From CAIVPM01 sp049242865 (GTDB lineage Bacteria > Bacteroidota > Bacteroidia > Chitinophagales > Chitinophagaceae), in contig JBMLOR010000201.1 of the NCBI GenBank assembly GCA_049242865.1, positions 1 through 27,907 of the forward strand: a DNA stretch of 27,907 bases, written 5' to 3'. The position numbers and the translations under genes are program-made. How positions within the stretch are numbered: position 1 is the first letter of the stretch; every line of letters begins with the position of its first letter. The notes under the pieces are model-generated. The model was not told where the DNA came from and made no database searches. It saw only the letters and a program-made list of their open reading frames with translations. Below, one piece after another: positions 16,206 through 23,918 of this stretch.

Positions 16206-17627
16206 TTATTTTAAATCCCCACACATTTCTGCAGGAACAACCCATGCATCAAACTGTTCTGAGGTCATGTGTTCAAATTCTAAACCTTTAAGTTTATATT
16301 CAAGTGCAGCTTGCTTTAATGTTATACCTCTTTTGTGTGCATCTTGTGCTATTGCTGCAGCGTTGTAATAGCCAATTTTTGTATTAAGAGCCGTTACAAG
16401 CATAAGGCTATTGTTTACATGCTTATTAATGTTTTCTGTTAATGGTTCAATACCAACAGCACATTTATCGTTAAAGCTTACACATCCCTCACCAATTAAT
16501 CTTGCACTATGTAAAAAGTTATAAATCATCATAGGTTTAAAAACATTGAGCTCAAAATGTCCCATACTTCCTCCAACATTTATGGCTACATCGTTACCTA
16601 AAACTTGAGCAGCAATCATAGTTAAAGCCTCGCATTGTGTAGGGTTTACTTTACCTGGCATAATCGAACTTCCTGGCTCATTATCAGGTATAAAAATTTC
16701 GCCAATACCACTTCTTGGGCCACTGCTTAACATTCTTATATCATTAGCAATTTTCATTAAACTCACAGCTACTGTTTTTAAAGCACCATGAGCCTCAACA
16801 ATAGCATCGTGTGCAGCTAAAGCTTCAAACTTATTTTCGGCAGTAACAAATGGCAAGCCTGTTAATGCAGCAATATGTTTTGCAACACACACATCATAAC
16901 CTTTTGGTGTATTAATGCCTGTACCAACTGCTGTGCCACCTAGTGCTAATTCACTTAAATGAGCTAAGCTGTTGTTTATAGTTTTTAATCCATGATTAAG
17001 TTGAGAAACATAACCACTAAACTCCTGACCCAATGTAAGTGGTGTAGCATCCATAAAATGGGTTCGACCAATTTTTACAACTTGCATAAAAGCTTTACTT
17101 TTTGCAGCAAGTGTGTCTCTTAGTTTTTCAATACCAGGAATGGTAGTTTCTATAAGAATTTTGTAAGCAGCAATGTGCATTGCTGTAGGAAATGTATCGT
17201 TAGATGATTGTGATTTGTTTACATCATCGTTGGGATGAATAGATTTTTTTTCGTCTAACAAACTTCCACCACCATTTACATGAGCTTTGTAAGCAATTAC
17301 TTCGTTGCAGTTCATATTGCTTTGTGTACCACTACCTGTTTGCCATACCACCAAAGGAAATTGATCGCTAAGTGTGCCTGCTAAAATTTCGTCACAAACA
17401 GTTGCAATAGCTTGCTTTTTTGCATCGTCTAAAACTCCCAACTCGTTATTTGCCAAAGCTGCTGCTTTTTTTAAATATGCAAATGCCTCAATAATTTCTT
17501 TTGGCATTTTATTGGTTTCTTGAGCAATTTTAAAGTTTTCGATACTACGTTGAGTTTGTGCACCCCAATAAACATGAGCAGGTACTTTTACCTCTCCCAT
17601 GGTGTCTTTTTCTATTCTATATTGCAT
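16206..17627 (-). CDS. fumC: Class II fumarate hydratase
   Basis: Fumarase of the TCA cycle (fumarate to L-malate), 473 residues from the ATG at 17627. The superfamily signature GSSIMPGKVNPTQ lies at about 319-331, the catalytic-site His in GRTHFMDATP at about 190, and SSND-TFPTAMH at about 141-151, all as in the iron-free class II enzyme. The frame is open 19 codons further, to a GTG at 17684, but that extension matches nothing in the family (normal length about 465) and lies upstream of the predicted -7 box at 17659-17666, so the ATG is preferred. It has its own promoter and terminator. Confidence 0.95.
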   Translation of the reverse strand: MQYRIEKDTMGEVKVPAHVYWGAQTQRSIENFKIAQETNKMPKEIIEAFAYLKKAAALANNELGVLDDAKKQAIATVCDEILAGTLSDQFPLVVWQTGSGTQSNMNCNEVIAYKAHVNGGGSLLDEKKSIHPNDDVNKSQSSNDTFPTAMHIAAYKILIETTIPGIEKLRDTLAAKSKAFMQVVKIGRTHFMDATPLTLGQEFSGYVSQLNHGLKTINNSLAHLSELALGGTAVGTGINTPKGYDVCVAKHIAALTGLPFVTAENKFEALAAHDAIVEAHGALKTVAVSLMKIANDIRMLSSGPRSGIGEIFIPDNEPGSSIMPGKVNPTQCEALTMIAAQVLGNDVAINVGGSMGHFELNVFKPMMIYNFLHSARLIGEGCVSFNDKCAVGIEPLTENINKHVNNSLMLVTALNTKIGYYNAAAIAQDAHKRGITLKQAALEYKLKGLEFEHMTSEQFDAWVVPAEMCGDLK

Positions 17628-17658
17628 ACGATTTGTATTGTTATTTTTTAAGAGATTG

Positions 17659-17687
17659 CAAATGTAGCATGATTTTTTTCTCACAAA
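17659..17687 (-). promoter_or_regulatory. Promoter of fumC
   Basis: Minus-strand TTTG (17687-17684), 17 bases, then TACATTTG (17666-17659). The -7 box is perfect; the spacing is two bases short of the usual 19. It supports the fumC start at 17627. The -33 element touches the end of the 219-bp duplication (17689). Confidence 0.55.
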
Positions 17688-17688
17688 G

Positions 17689-17907
17689 AAACCAAGGATA
17701 CAAAGCTCACAAAGGATTTTGAAAGCAAATTGGTAAATTCTGCCAAAATAGATGTTTAGCTGAGTTTTTTACTAAGTTGATTGATGCCCAAATGTTGATT
17801 TTCTGGCGTAAGCCAAAAAACATTATTCAACACTCAAACTATGAATATAATTGAGGCACTATTTATTTATAAATCTTTACTTCATTAACACTAATACTAG
17901 TAATAAA
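17689..17907. repeat. 219-bp tandem duplication, copy A
   Basis: First of two adjacent 219-bp units. Its first 131 bp (17689-17819) match 17908-18038 at 128 of 131 positions. Its end (17862-17904) matches the 3' end of the isoaspartyl peptidase gene at the same 219-bp offset. The middle 42 bp are only weakly alike. It lies between the fumC promoter and the peptidase stop codon and holds no intact gene. Confidence 0.9.
17863..17904 (-). pseudogene. Decayed copy of the isoaspartyl peptidase 3' end
   Basis: Read on the minus strand this encodes ITSISVNEVKIYK-stop, against ITSNGINEVKIYK-stop at the real gene end (18123-18082). The two differ at 6 bases over this stretch, including non-synonymous changes. 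It has no start and no upstream coding sequence, so it is a leftover of a tandem duplication, not a gene. Confidence 0.8.
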
Positions 17908-18126
17908 AAACCAAGGATACAAAGCTCACAAAGGATTTTGAAAGCAAATTGGTAAATTCTGCCAAAATAGATGTTTAGCTGAGTTTTTTACTATGTTGAT
18001 TGATGCCCAAATGTTCACTTTCTGGCGTAAGCCAAAAACTAACATTTCATTATTCATTTCATGAATAGGATTACAATAAATTTATTTATAAATCTTTACT
18101 TCGTTAATGCCATTACTTGTAATTAC
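17908..18126. repeat. 219-bp tandem duplication, copy B
   Basis: Second unit of the tandem duplication. It joins copy A directly and runs 45 bp into the coding end of the isoaspartyl peptidase gene, so this is the arrangement in which the gene end is functional. The unit begins with a CAAAG-rich stretch (GGATACAAAGCTCACAAAGG) resembling the hairpin found after eno. Confidence 0.9.
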
Positions 18127-19029
18127 ACCACGATACATGCCTGCACTATTAAATTCCATAGCAAAATTTCCTTGAGCATCTACACCAATCATACCTCCTT
18201 CGCCTGGTATTTGATGTACTAGTTTTTGGTGAACTGTTTGCTGCATTGCTTGCTGCAAAGTATACCCTTTGTATTCCATTAAACAACTTACATCATAAGC
18301 TGCAACAGCTTGCATAAATGGCTCGCCATGGCCTGTACAACTTATAGCACAAGTTGCATTGTTGGCATAAGTACCTGCACCAATTATTGGGGAATCTCCA
18401 ATTCGTCCATATTTTTTATTGGTCATGCCACCTGTAGATGTTGCTGCAGCAATGTTGCCATGTATATCACAAGCCACTGCACCCACAGTACCAAATTTTT
18501 TATCTTTTAAAAGTGCTTCGATTTTTACATTATGATCTAAGCTTACAATTTGAGTATCTTTTATAGCCTGAAGTTGATTGTATCTAAACTCTGAAAAAAA
18601 ATAATCATCTCCTGCTAAAGGAACTTGGTGCTGAATGGCAAAATCGAGTGCACCTTGGCTGCATAAAAAAACATGATTGCTTTTTTGAGTGATGGTGTAG
18701 GCCAACTCAACAGGATTTTTTACATATTTTACACCTGCTACACTACCTGCTTTAAAAGTTTTGCCACACATAATTGCAGCATCCATTTCGTGTTCTGCTT
18801 TGTGGGTAAACACACTTCCTTTGCCAGCATTAAATAGTATATTGTTTTCTAAACTTTCTACAGCTGCTTTTACTGCTAAAAAAGCAGATTGCCCTTGTTG
18901 CAATAATGTATTACCTGCTTGCAAAGCATCTTGCAAAGCTTGATGATAGGCTTGCTCAAGGCTAGGTGTCATATCTTCTGGAACTATTGTACCTGCACCA
19001 CCATGAATTACCAAAGTTGTTTGTTGCAT
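18082..19029 (-). CDS. iaaA: Isoaspartyl peptidase / L-asparaginase (Ntn hydrolase)
   Basis: Plant-type asparaginase, 315 residues from the ATG at 19029. It is made as a precursor that cuts itself before a threonine, which becomes the N-terminal nucleophile of the beta chain; that residue is in KFGTVGAV (Thr181 with this start). Other landmarks are VIHGGAG at the N-terminus, GKGSVFT and EMDAAIM in the alpha chain, and STGGM and GDSPIIGAGTYA in the beta chain. It hydrolyses isoaspartyl dipeptides and L-asparagine. The frame opens eight codons earlier at a TTG (19053), but that lies upstream of a perfect -7 box only four bases before the ATG, so the ATG is preferred. There is no clear signal peptide, so it is probably cytoplasmic. 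Its 3' end has been duplicated downstream. Confidence 0.93.
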   Translation of the reverse strand: MQQTTLVIHGGAGTIVPEDMTPSLEQAYHQALQDALQAGNTLLQQGQSAFLAVKAAVESLENNILFNAGKGSVFTHKAEHEMDAAIMCGKTFKAGSVAGVKYVKNPVELAYTITQKSNHVFLCSQGALDFAIQHQVPLAGDDYFFSEFRYNQLQAIKDTQIVSLDHNVKIEALLKDKKFGTVGAVACDIHGNIAAATSTGGMTNKKYGRIGDSPIIGAGTYANNATCAISCTGHGEPFMQAVAAYDVSCLMEYKGYTLQQAMQQTVHQKLVHQIPGEGGMIGVDAQGNFAMEFNSAGMYRGVITSNGINEVKIYK

Positions 19030-19033
19030 TTGG

Positions 19034-19041
19034 CAAATGTA
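19034..19041 (-). promoter_or_regulatory. -7 box of iaaA, four bases from its ATG
   Basis: Minus-strand TACATTTG is a perfect -7 box, with only four bases (19033-19030) before the ATG at 19029. The mRNA would be leaderless or nearly so. No good TTTG is seen 19-21 bp upstream. Confidence 0.5.
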
Positions 19042-19058
19042 AGTTAAGTGCAAAATAA

Positions 19059-19087
19059 CTTTAGGAAAGCAACAAGCTTTCTGAAAG
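19059..19087 (-). terminator. Probable terminator of the outer-membrane protein gene
   Basis: CTTTAGGAAAGC (19059-19070) and GCTTTCTGAAAG (19076-19087) form a 12-position stem with one mismatch and one wobble around a 5-base loop, 21 bp past the stop at 19108. On the minus strand it is followed by TTATTTTG, a modest T run. Confidence 0.5.
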
Positions 19088-19107
19088 AAATTGAAGAAAT
19101 AATTTAA

Positions 19108-21939
19108 CTAATTACCTCCACCAAAAGTTTTTATCACTGCACCTCCCATAACTGGGTTTGAACCTCCACTTTTATGTAATGAATAGCTGAAGCTAAGCAT
19201 AAAAAAGCGTTGCAACACATTATATCTAACATCTTCAATAAAATTATTGTTGGCGTTTCTGTTAATTCCTAAATTCTTATTAAGCACATCGTTTACACTA
19301 AATTTGAGTTCGCCTCTATTATTTTTAAGAAAACTTTTTGCCAAACTTACATTCAATAAGGGAATACTTGCATTAAACCCATCACTACGGCCTGTGTTGG
19401 TTATGTAATTAAACTCACTTCTCAAATTTAGTTTCCAAGGCAAATAATTTATCATTTCAACTCCAACAGTACTTTGAGTAAAGTTGTTGTTTAATTGTTG
19501 TTGTAACGAATATGTTGCCCTGCTAAAGTTTATTCTTCCAGAGGCTATAATGTCTACAATTTTATCTACAGTAAAAGTCCAACTCATTCTAGTGCTTATG
19601 CTACTATTTACAATTGTGTTTTCTTGTGTATTCACAAGGCCAACGCTTTTACTTTGATTGTAACTTACATCAAACCCAACCCTGCTTTTTAATTTTTTTA
19701 TGGGCATTCCAAAGTTTACAGTAGTAAACAAGTTGGTAACACCATTGGCATTAAATGGAGTTGTAATTCTTTTGCCATTTGCTTGCAAAATGTTATCAAA
19801 AACAATAGCATTGTTCATGATATTGTAAGACCCAATAATAAACACATTGCTACCTTTTACAATGTTGATGCTATTGTAGCTTAGCGATAAATTGTGCATG
19901 TACGTTCTTTTTAAAGATGGGTTGCCAACAAATATATTTAAAGGGTCGCTAATATCTGGTATTGGTTGTAGTAATTGTGTACTTGGTTGTTGTGTAGATG
20001 TAGTATAGTTAAGATTGATACTATTGTTTTTTGAAACTTTGATTTGCAAAAATGCATTAGGCAACCAATCGGTAAAATTTTGCTGTACTTGTGTGTTTTG
20101 GGTAAGATTTTTTGCAGTAAGAATTGCATTTTGTAACGATGTGCCAATGCTTATGTTTACATACTTTGTATTACGTTTTAAATAAACTGTTGCACCACCA
20201 TATTTATATTCATTTTTAAAAAGATTACTAAGCGTTGTGTTTAAAAAACTATAAGAATTTGAAGCTGGATTAAAATCGAAAGTTTGTGCGTTGCTTTCGC
20301 CACTACTAAAATTGTAATATCCATTTATTTGTAACAGTGTTTTACGATCTAAGGCTTCGGTAAAACTTGCATTTACACTTACACCAAATGTGCTGGCATT
20401 TTTAAAATTTTGTTGATTAATGTTTTGTATCTGATTGGTAGGACTATACACTGTATTTTGAGTAATTAAAAACCCATTTAGCTTACTTTGGTTATAATCA
20501 AAATCTATGCTTGTAGAAAACGTTCTTCCTTTTTTTCTAAATTTTTTTCTAAACAAAATACTATTTGCAAAATTTACTGCTGATGTATTATTTATTTCAT
20601 TGGTATAGCCATCGTTAAGTTTTATATTGCCTTTAGTGGCAGATAAAAAGTTGGTAACGCTTTTTGTTTGTCCTTGCTGAAAAGTAATTTGAGGTGTAAT
20701 TTTTATAGAATGGAAGCTATCCAATTTATGGTCAATATCAAAATTGGCTCTTTGTTGTTGTCCATTTTTTTGCTTGGTAGCTGTGCTAATAAAATCAAAA
20801 GGGTTTGTAGGAAATAAATTGTTTCTATTAATTTGTTTTTCTGTAAGCAAACGAACGTCGCTAGCCACCAAGCTGCCATTTACATCAGTTTTTTTATTTT
20901 TTGATCTGTTGTTGTAATTGGCTCCTCCAGCTATTGTAGTTGCAACGCCTTGTTGATTTTGTCCCATGCCAGATACAGGCAAACCATATCTATCGTCGTT
21001 TCCAACATTTGTTCTAAAAGTAGTAGAAGACCCTCCACCATTTCGTAAAGCTCGGTTTAACTCTCCTGTAAAATTCATAATATCGTTTAAACTAAATCCT
21101 TGTTCATTTACATTGTTAGCCATTCCTATAAACGATAGTTGCTTTTCGCCTTTAAATTTATTAATGTTGGTTTTAGCACTATATCTGTTTTCGTCTCCTT
21201 TTGCTGCTGTAACTCTACCAAAAACGGCATTATCTCTGTCTTTTTTTAGTTTTAGATTAATGGCTTTTTCACTTTTACCATCATCGAAACCAGTAAACTC
21301 ACTTTGAGCACTTTTTTTATCAAACAGTTGAACTTTATCTACGGCATCGGCATCTAAATTTTTGGTTGCCATTTTTGGGTCGCCACTAAAAAACTCACGT
21401 CCATTAACTAAAACTTTATTAATTCTTTGACCATTTACACGTACGGTTCCATCAGCATCAATTGTAACACCTGGCAAACGTTTTAGTAAATCTTCTACAA
21501 CAGCATTGGGTTGAGTTTTAAAGTTTTCAGTATTAAATTCTAAGGTGTCGTTTTTCATTTCAATTGGTGGACGTTTAGCAGTTACAACCACTTCTTTTAA
21601 ATATTTTACATCTGTAAGCATTAAATTACCAATATCCAATTTTTTACCCAACTCTACCGTTACAGGAAACCAAATTGCACCATAACCAACATAGCTTGCA
21701 CTAAGTAAATAGCTTCCTGACTTTGTAATTCCACTTATTGTAAATCTTCCTTCCTCGTTACTTAAAGCAAAACTCACCAAGCTAGAATCTTTGGCACTTA
21801 CAAGTGATACTGTAGTAAAAGGCAATACTATTTTTTGAGCAGTATCTACCACAACACCTGTTACACTAGTTTGCACTTTTTGAGTATACCCAAAAGACAA
21901 GAAGGTAATAAAAGTTAGCGTTAAAAAAAAGGGTTTCAT
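19108..21939 (-). CDS. Outer-membrane beta-barrel protein (TonB-receptor-like, CarboxypepD_reg/plug/barrel)
   Basis: Outer-membrane protein of 943 residues. It has a signal peptide (1-19, ending SFGYTQ), a carboxypeptidase-regulatory-like beta sandwich (about 24-110, VTGVVVDTAQK to SASYVGYG), a plug-like domain (about 115-230, VVVTAKRPPI, then VEDLLKRLPGV and GQRINKVLVNGREFF) and a large beta-barrel with many Asn/Thr-rich strands to the C-terminus. This is the outer-membrane beta-barrel family (PF14905-like) abundant in Bacteroidota and related to TonB-dependent receptors. No SusD-like partner, anti-sigma factor or transporter is adjacent, so the ligand is unknown. The start codon is the last base triplet before a 57-bp tandem repeat array that forms the 5' leader. 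It stands alone, 78 bp upstream of iaaA. Confidence 0.88.
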   Translation of the reverse strand: MKPFFLTLTFITFLSFGYTQKVQTSVTGVVVDTAQKIVLPFTTVSLVSAKDSSLVSFALSNEEGRFTISGITKSGSYLLSASYVGYGAIWFPVTVELGKKLDIGNLMLTDVKYLKEVVVTAKRPPIEMKNDTLEFNTENFKTQPNAVVEDLLKRLPGVTIDADGTVRVNGQRINKVLVNGREFFSGDPKMATKNLDADAVDKVQLFDKKSAQSEFTGFDDGKSEKAINLKLKKDRDNAVFGRVTAAKGDENRYSAKTNINKFKGEKQLSFIGMANNVNEQGFSLNDIMNFTGELNRALRNGGGSSTTFRTNVGNDDRYGLPVSGMGQNQQGVATTIAGGANYNNRSKNKKTDVNGSLVASDVRLLTEKQINRNNLFPTNPFDFISTATKQKNGQQQRANFDIDHKLDSFHSIKITPQITFQQGQTKSVTNFLSATKGNIKLNDGYTNEINNTSAVNFANSILFRKKFRKKGRTFSTSIDFDYNQSKLNGFLITQNTVYSPTNQIQNINQQNFKNASTFGVSVNASFTEALDRKTLLQINGYYNFSSGESNAQTFDFNPASNSYSFLNTTLSNLFKNEYKYGGATVYLKRNTKYVNISIGTSLQNAILTAKNLTQNTQVQQNFTDWLPNAFLQIKVSKNNSINLNYTTSTQQPSTQLLQPIPDISDPLNIFVGNPSLKRTYMHNLSLSYNSINIVKGSNVFIIGSYNIMNNAIVFDNILQANGKRITTPFNANGVTNLFTTVNFGMPIKKLKSRVGFDVSYNQSKSVGLVNTQENTIVNSSISTRMSWTFTVDKIVDIIASGRINFSRATYSLQQQLNNNFTQSTVGVEMINYLPWKLNLRSEFNYITNTGRSDGFNASIPLLNVSLAKSFLKNNRGELKFSVNDVLNKNLGINRNANNNFIEDVRYNVLQRFFMLSFSYSLHKSGGSNPVMGGAVIKTFGGGN

Positions 21940-21971
21940 GATTTTCTGTTTATTGTTCTTGATGGTATCAT
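21936..21971 (-). promoter_or_regulatory. Upstream ORF overlapping the start codon of the outer-membrane gene
   Basis: In the repeat unit next to the gene, a minus-strand ATG at 21971 opens 11 codons (MIPSRTINRKS) whose TGA stop overlaps the gene's own ATG as ATGA. That geometry is typical of translational coupling. There is no Shine-Dalgarno sequence before the small ORF, but such sequences are often absent in Bacteroidota. Translation is not shown. Confidence 0.35.
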
Positions 21972-22328
21972 GCTTTACGCCGCAGCTTCAAGTCATGATT
22001 TTCTGTTTATTGTTCTTGATGGTATCATGCTTTACGCCNNNNNNNNNNNNNNNNNNNNNNNNNNNNNNNNNNNNNNNNNNNNNNNNNNNNNNNNNNNNNN
22101 NNNNNNNNNNNNNNNNNNNNNNNNNNNNNNNNNNNNNNAGCTTCAAGTCATGATTTTCTGTTTATTGTTCTTGATGGTATCATGCTTTACGCCGCAGCTT
22201 CAAGTCATGATTTTCTGTTTATTGTTCTTGATGGTATCATGCTTTACGCCTCAGCTCCAAGTCATGATTTTCTGTTTATTGTTCTTAATGGTATCATGCT
22301 TTACGCCGCAGCTTCAAGTCATGATTTT
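21938..22328. repeat. 57-bp tandem repeat array in the leader of the outer-membrane gene
   Basis: The unit starts ATGATTTTCTGTTTATTG on the plus strand and ends GCAGCTTCAAGTC. Full copies are at 21938-21994, 22150-22206, 22207-22263 and 22264-22320. Partial copies flank the 100-N gap (21995-22038 and 22139-22149), and the array ends with ATGATTTT at 22321-22328. Copies are almost identical: two changes in 22207-22263 and one in 22264-22320. There are no spacers, so it is not a CRISPR. True copy number is unknown because of the gap, whose flanks do not fit a whole number of units at 100 bp. Confidence 0.95.
22039..22138. other. Assembly gap (100 N) inside the 57-bp array
   Basis: Exactly 100 N, a usual placeholder for a gap of unknown length. 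The repeat array itself very probably broke the assembly. Confidence 0.97.
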
Positions 22329-22332
22329 TATT

Positions 22333-22373
22333 AGCTAGATAACTTCCTCCTAAAAAAAGAAAATTATCTAGCT
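22333..22373 (+). terminator. Hairpin at the outer edge of the repeat array
   Basis: Perfect 10-bp stem AGCTAGATAA (22333-22342) and TTATCTAGCT (22364-22373), with a 21-base loop. On the plus strand it is followed by TGATTTTTTG, so it could end plus-strand (antisense) transcripts coming out of the array. On the minus strand it would sit in the leader of the outer-membrane gene with AGGAGG exposed in its loop. Confidence 0.4.
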
Positions 22374-22399
22374 TGATTTTTTGATGTTTGTTTCAGCAG

Positions 22400-22407
22400 C
22401 AAAAGTA
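22400..22407 (-). promoter_or_regulatory. Candidate -7 box for the outer-membrane gene
   Basis: Minus-strand TACTTTTG is the only match to TAnnTTTG seen between the array and eno. No matching -33 element is visible. If used, the transcript would include the hairpin and the whole 57-bp array as a leader of more than 400 nt. Confidence 0.35.
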
Positions 22408-22526
22408 AAGTGGCACACGAGGTATTTGGGTTAATGCAATTGCAAGAAAGGTTAATAGTTGTTAAAACTTTTTTCAGTAATACTTACAAAATTTCTAACA
22501 GTTTACAAAATCTGTTAGTTTTTGTG

Positions 22527-22557
22527 TTGTGTTTTTTACACTAAGTGGTTACATTTG
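22527..22557 (+). promoter_or_regulatory. Promoter of eno
   Basis: TTG (22527-22529), 20 bases, then TACATTTG (22550-22557). A good Bacteroidota promoter, giving a leader of about 58 nt. It lies downstream of the GTG that would extend eno by 31 codons, so it supports the ATG at 22622. Confidence 0.7.
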
Positions 22558-22621
22558 CTGCTATCAAAAAAAATGTAGCTGTTGCTACATTCATTCGTCA
22601 CAAAAAATCAAAATAAAAAAT

Positions 22622-23911
22622 ATGAGTTACATTATTGAAGTTCATGCTCGCCAAATTTTGGATAGCCGTGGAAACCCAACTGTAGAAGTTGATGTATTAA
22701 CAGATGGTGGTTATATGGGCCGTGCTGCTGTACCAAGTGGTGCAAGCACAGGTATTCACGAAGCTGTAGAATTACGTGATGGTGATAAAAAAAAGTATGT
22801 AGGTAAAGGTGTTTTAAAAGCAGTTAAAAATGTAAATACTTTAATTAACGAAGCTTTAATTGGCCATGAAATTAGCGAACAAGCTGCTATTGACCAAGCT
22901 ATGATTGACCTAGATGGCACACCCAACAAAGCAAAACTTGGAGCCAATGCAATTTTGGCAGTAAGTATGGCTGTTGCAAAAGCTGCTGCTGAAGAAGCTG
23001 GCTTGCCTTTGTATAGATATATTGGTGGTAGTAATGCACGTACATTACCTGTACCCATGATGAACATTGTAAATGGTGGTGCACACGCTGATAATAAAAT
23101 CGACTTTCAAGAGTTTATGATTATGCCAGTTGGTGCTACTAGCTTTAGTGAAGGTTTAAGATGGGGTACTGAAATTTTTCATACCTTAAAAGGTGTTTTA
23201 AAAAAGAAAGGATATAGCACAAACGTAGGTGACGAAGGTGGTTTTGCACCAAATATTCAAAGTAATGAAGAAGCTATTGAAACTGTTTTAGAATCTATTA
23301 CTCAAGCAGGCTACAAAGCAGGAAGCCAAATTGTAATTGCAATGGATGCTGCAAATAGTGAACTATGGGATGCTAAGAAAAAGAAATATGTTTTCCATAA
23401 GAGTAGTGGAAAAGAAATGACTAGTGACGAACTAGTTAAATATTGGGAAAGTTGGGTTAAAAAATATCCAATTGTAAGTATTGAAGATGGTATGGCTGAA
23501 GACGATTGGAAAGGTTGGAAAAATCTTACAGATGCTATTGGCAATAAATGTCAATTAGTTGGTGATGATTTATTTGTAACCAATGTAACTCGTTTACAAC
23601 AAGGTATTGATGCTAAAACTGCTAATGGCTTATTAGTTAAAGTAAACCAAATTGGTACAGTTACTGAAACTATAAATGCAGTAAGCCTTGCACAACACAA
23701 TAGCTACAACACTATTATGAGCCATAGAAGTGGTGAAACTGAGGATGTAACTATTGCTGATTTAGCAGTTGCTTTAAATTGTGGTCAAATTAAAACAGGT
23801 AGTGCAAGCCGTACTGATAGAATTGCCAAATACAATCAACTATTACGTATTGAAGAAGAGTTAGGCAGTACAGGAATTTACTTGGGTAAAAAACTAAAGT
23901 TTACTAAATAA
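22622..23911 (+). CDS. eno: Enolase
   Basis: Glycolytic enzyme (2-phosphoglycerate to phosphoenolpyruvate), 429 residues, the normal bacterial length. Catalytic acid Glu205 is in GDEGGFAP, the base Lys340 in LLVKVNQIG, Mg ligands Asp242, Glu288 and Asp315 in AMDAA, SIEDG and VGDDL, and the C-terminal loop SHRSGETED at 367-375. The N-terminus MSYIIEVHARQILDSRGNPT is the standard one. An upstream GTG (22529) would add 31 residues, but these are unlike the family and begin inside the promoter. The gene is followed by a CACAAAG-type hairpin and then the DivIC-like gene, a eno/septum-gene order common in bacteria. Confidence 0.98.
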   Translation: MSYIIEVHARQILDSRGNPTVEVDVLTDGGYMGRAAVPSGASTGIHEAVELRDGDKKKYVGKGVLKAVKNVNTLINEALIGHEISEQAAIDQAMIDLDGTPNKAKLGANAILAVSMAVAKAAAEEAGLPLYRYIGGSNARTLPVPMMNIVNGGAHADNKIDFQEFMIMPVGATSFSEGLRWGTEIFHTLKGVLKKKGYSTNVGDEGGFAPNIQSNEEAIETVLESITQAGYKAGSQIVIAMDAANSELWDAKKKKYVFHKSSGKEMTSDELVKYWESWVKKYPIVSIEDGMAEDDWKGWKNLTDAIGNKCQLVGDDLFVTNVTRLQQGIDAKTANGLLVKVNQIGTVTETINAVSLAQHNSYNTIMSHRSGETEDVTIADLAVALNCGQIKTGSASRTDRIAKYNQLLRIEEELGSTGIYLGKKLKFTK

Positions 23912-23918
23912 ATGTTGT

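Noticed and set aside
17628..17684. Extended fumC start at a GTG
   Set aside because: The extra 19 residues match nothing in the family and start upstream of the -7 box.
18051..18067. TATTCAT/ATGAATA hairpin as terminator of iaaA
   Set aside because: The stem is only 7 bp with a 3-base loop and no T run follows, so it is not supported as a terminator.
19108..21939. SusC of a polysaccharide utilisation locus
   Set aside because: No SusD-like lipoprotein, glycosidase or regulator is adjacent, and the domain pattern fits the unpaired beta-barrel family better.
21938..22328. CRISPR array
   Set aside because: The copies abut with no unique spacers, and no cas gene is present.
21938..22338. Plus-strand open frame through the 57-bp array giving a repeated hydrophobic peptide (MIFCLLFLMVSCFTPQLQV)
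   Set aside because: The unit is 57 bp, a multiple of three, so any frame without a stop stays open through all copies. It has no family match, no promoter, and is antisense to the leader of a real gene.
22529..22621. Extended eno start at a GTG
   Set aside because: The extension lies inside the promoter and is unlike enolases; the ATG at 22622 gives the standard N-terminus.
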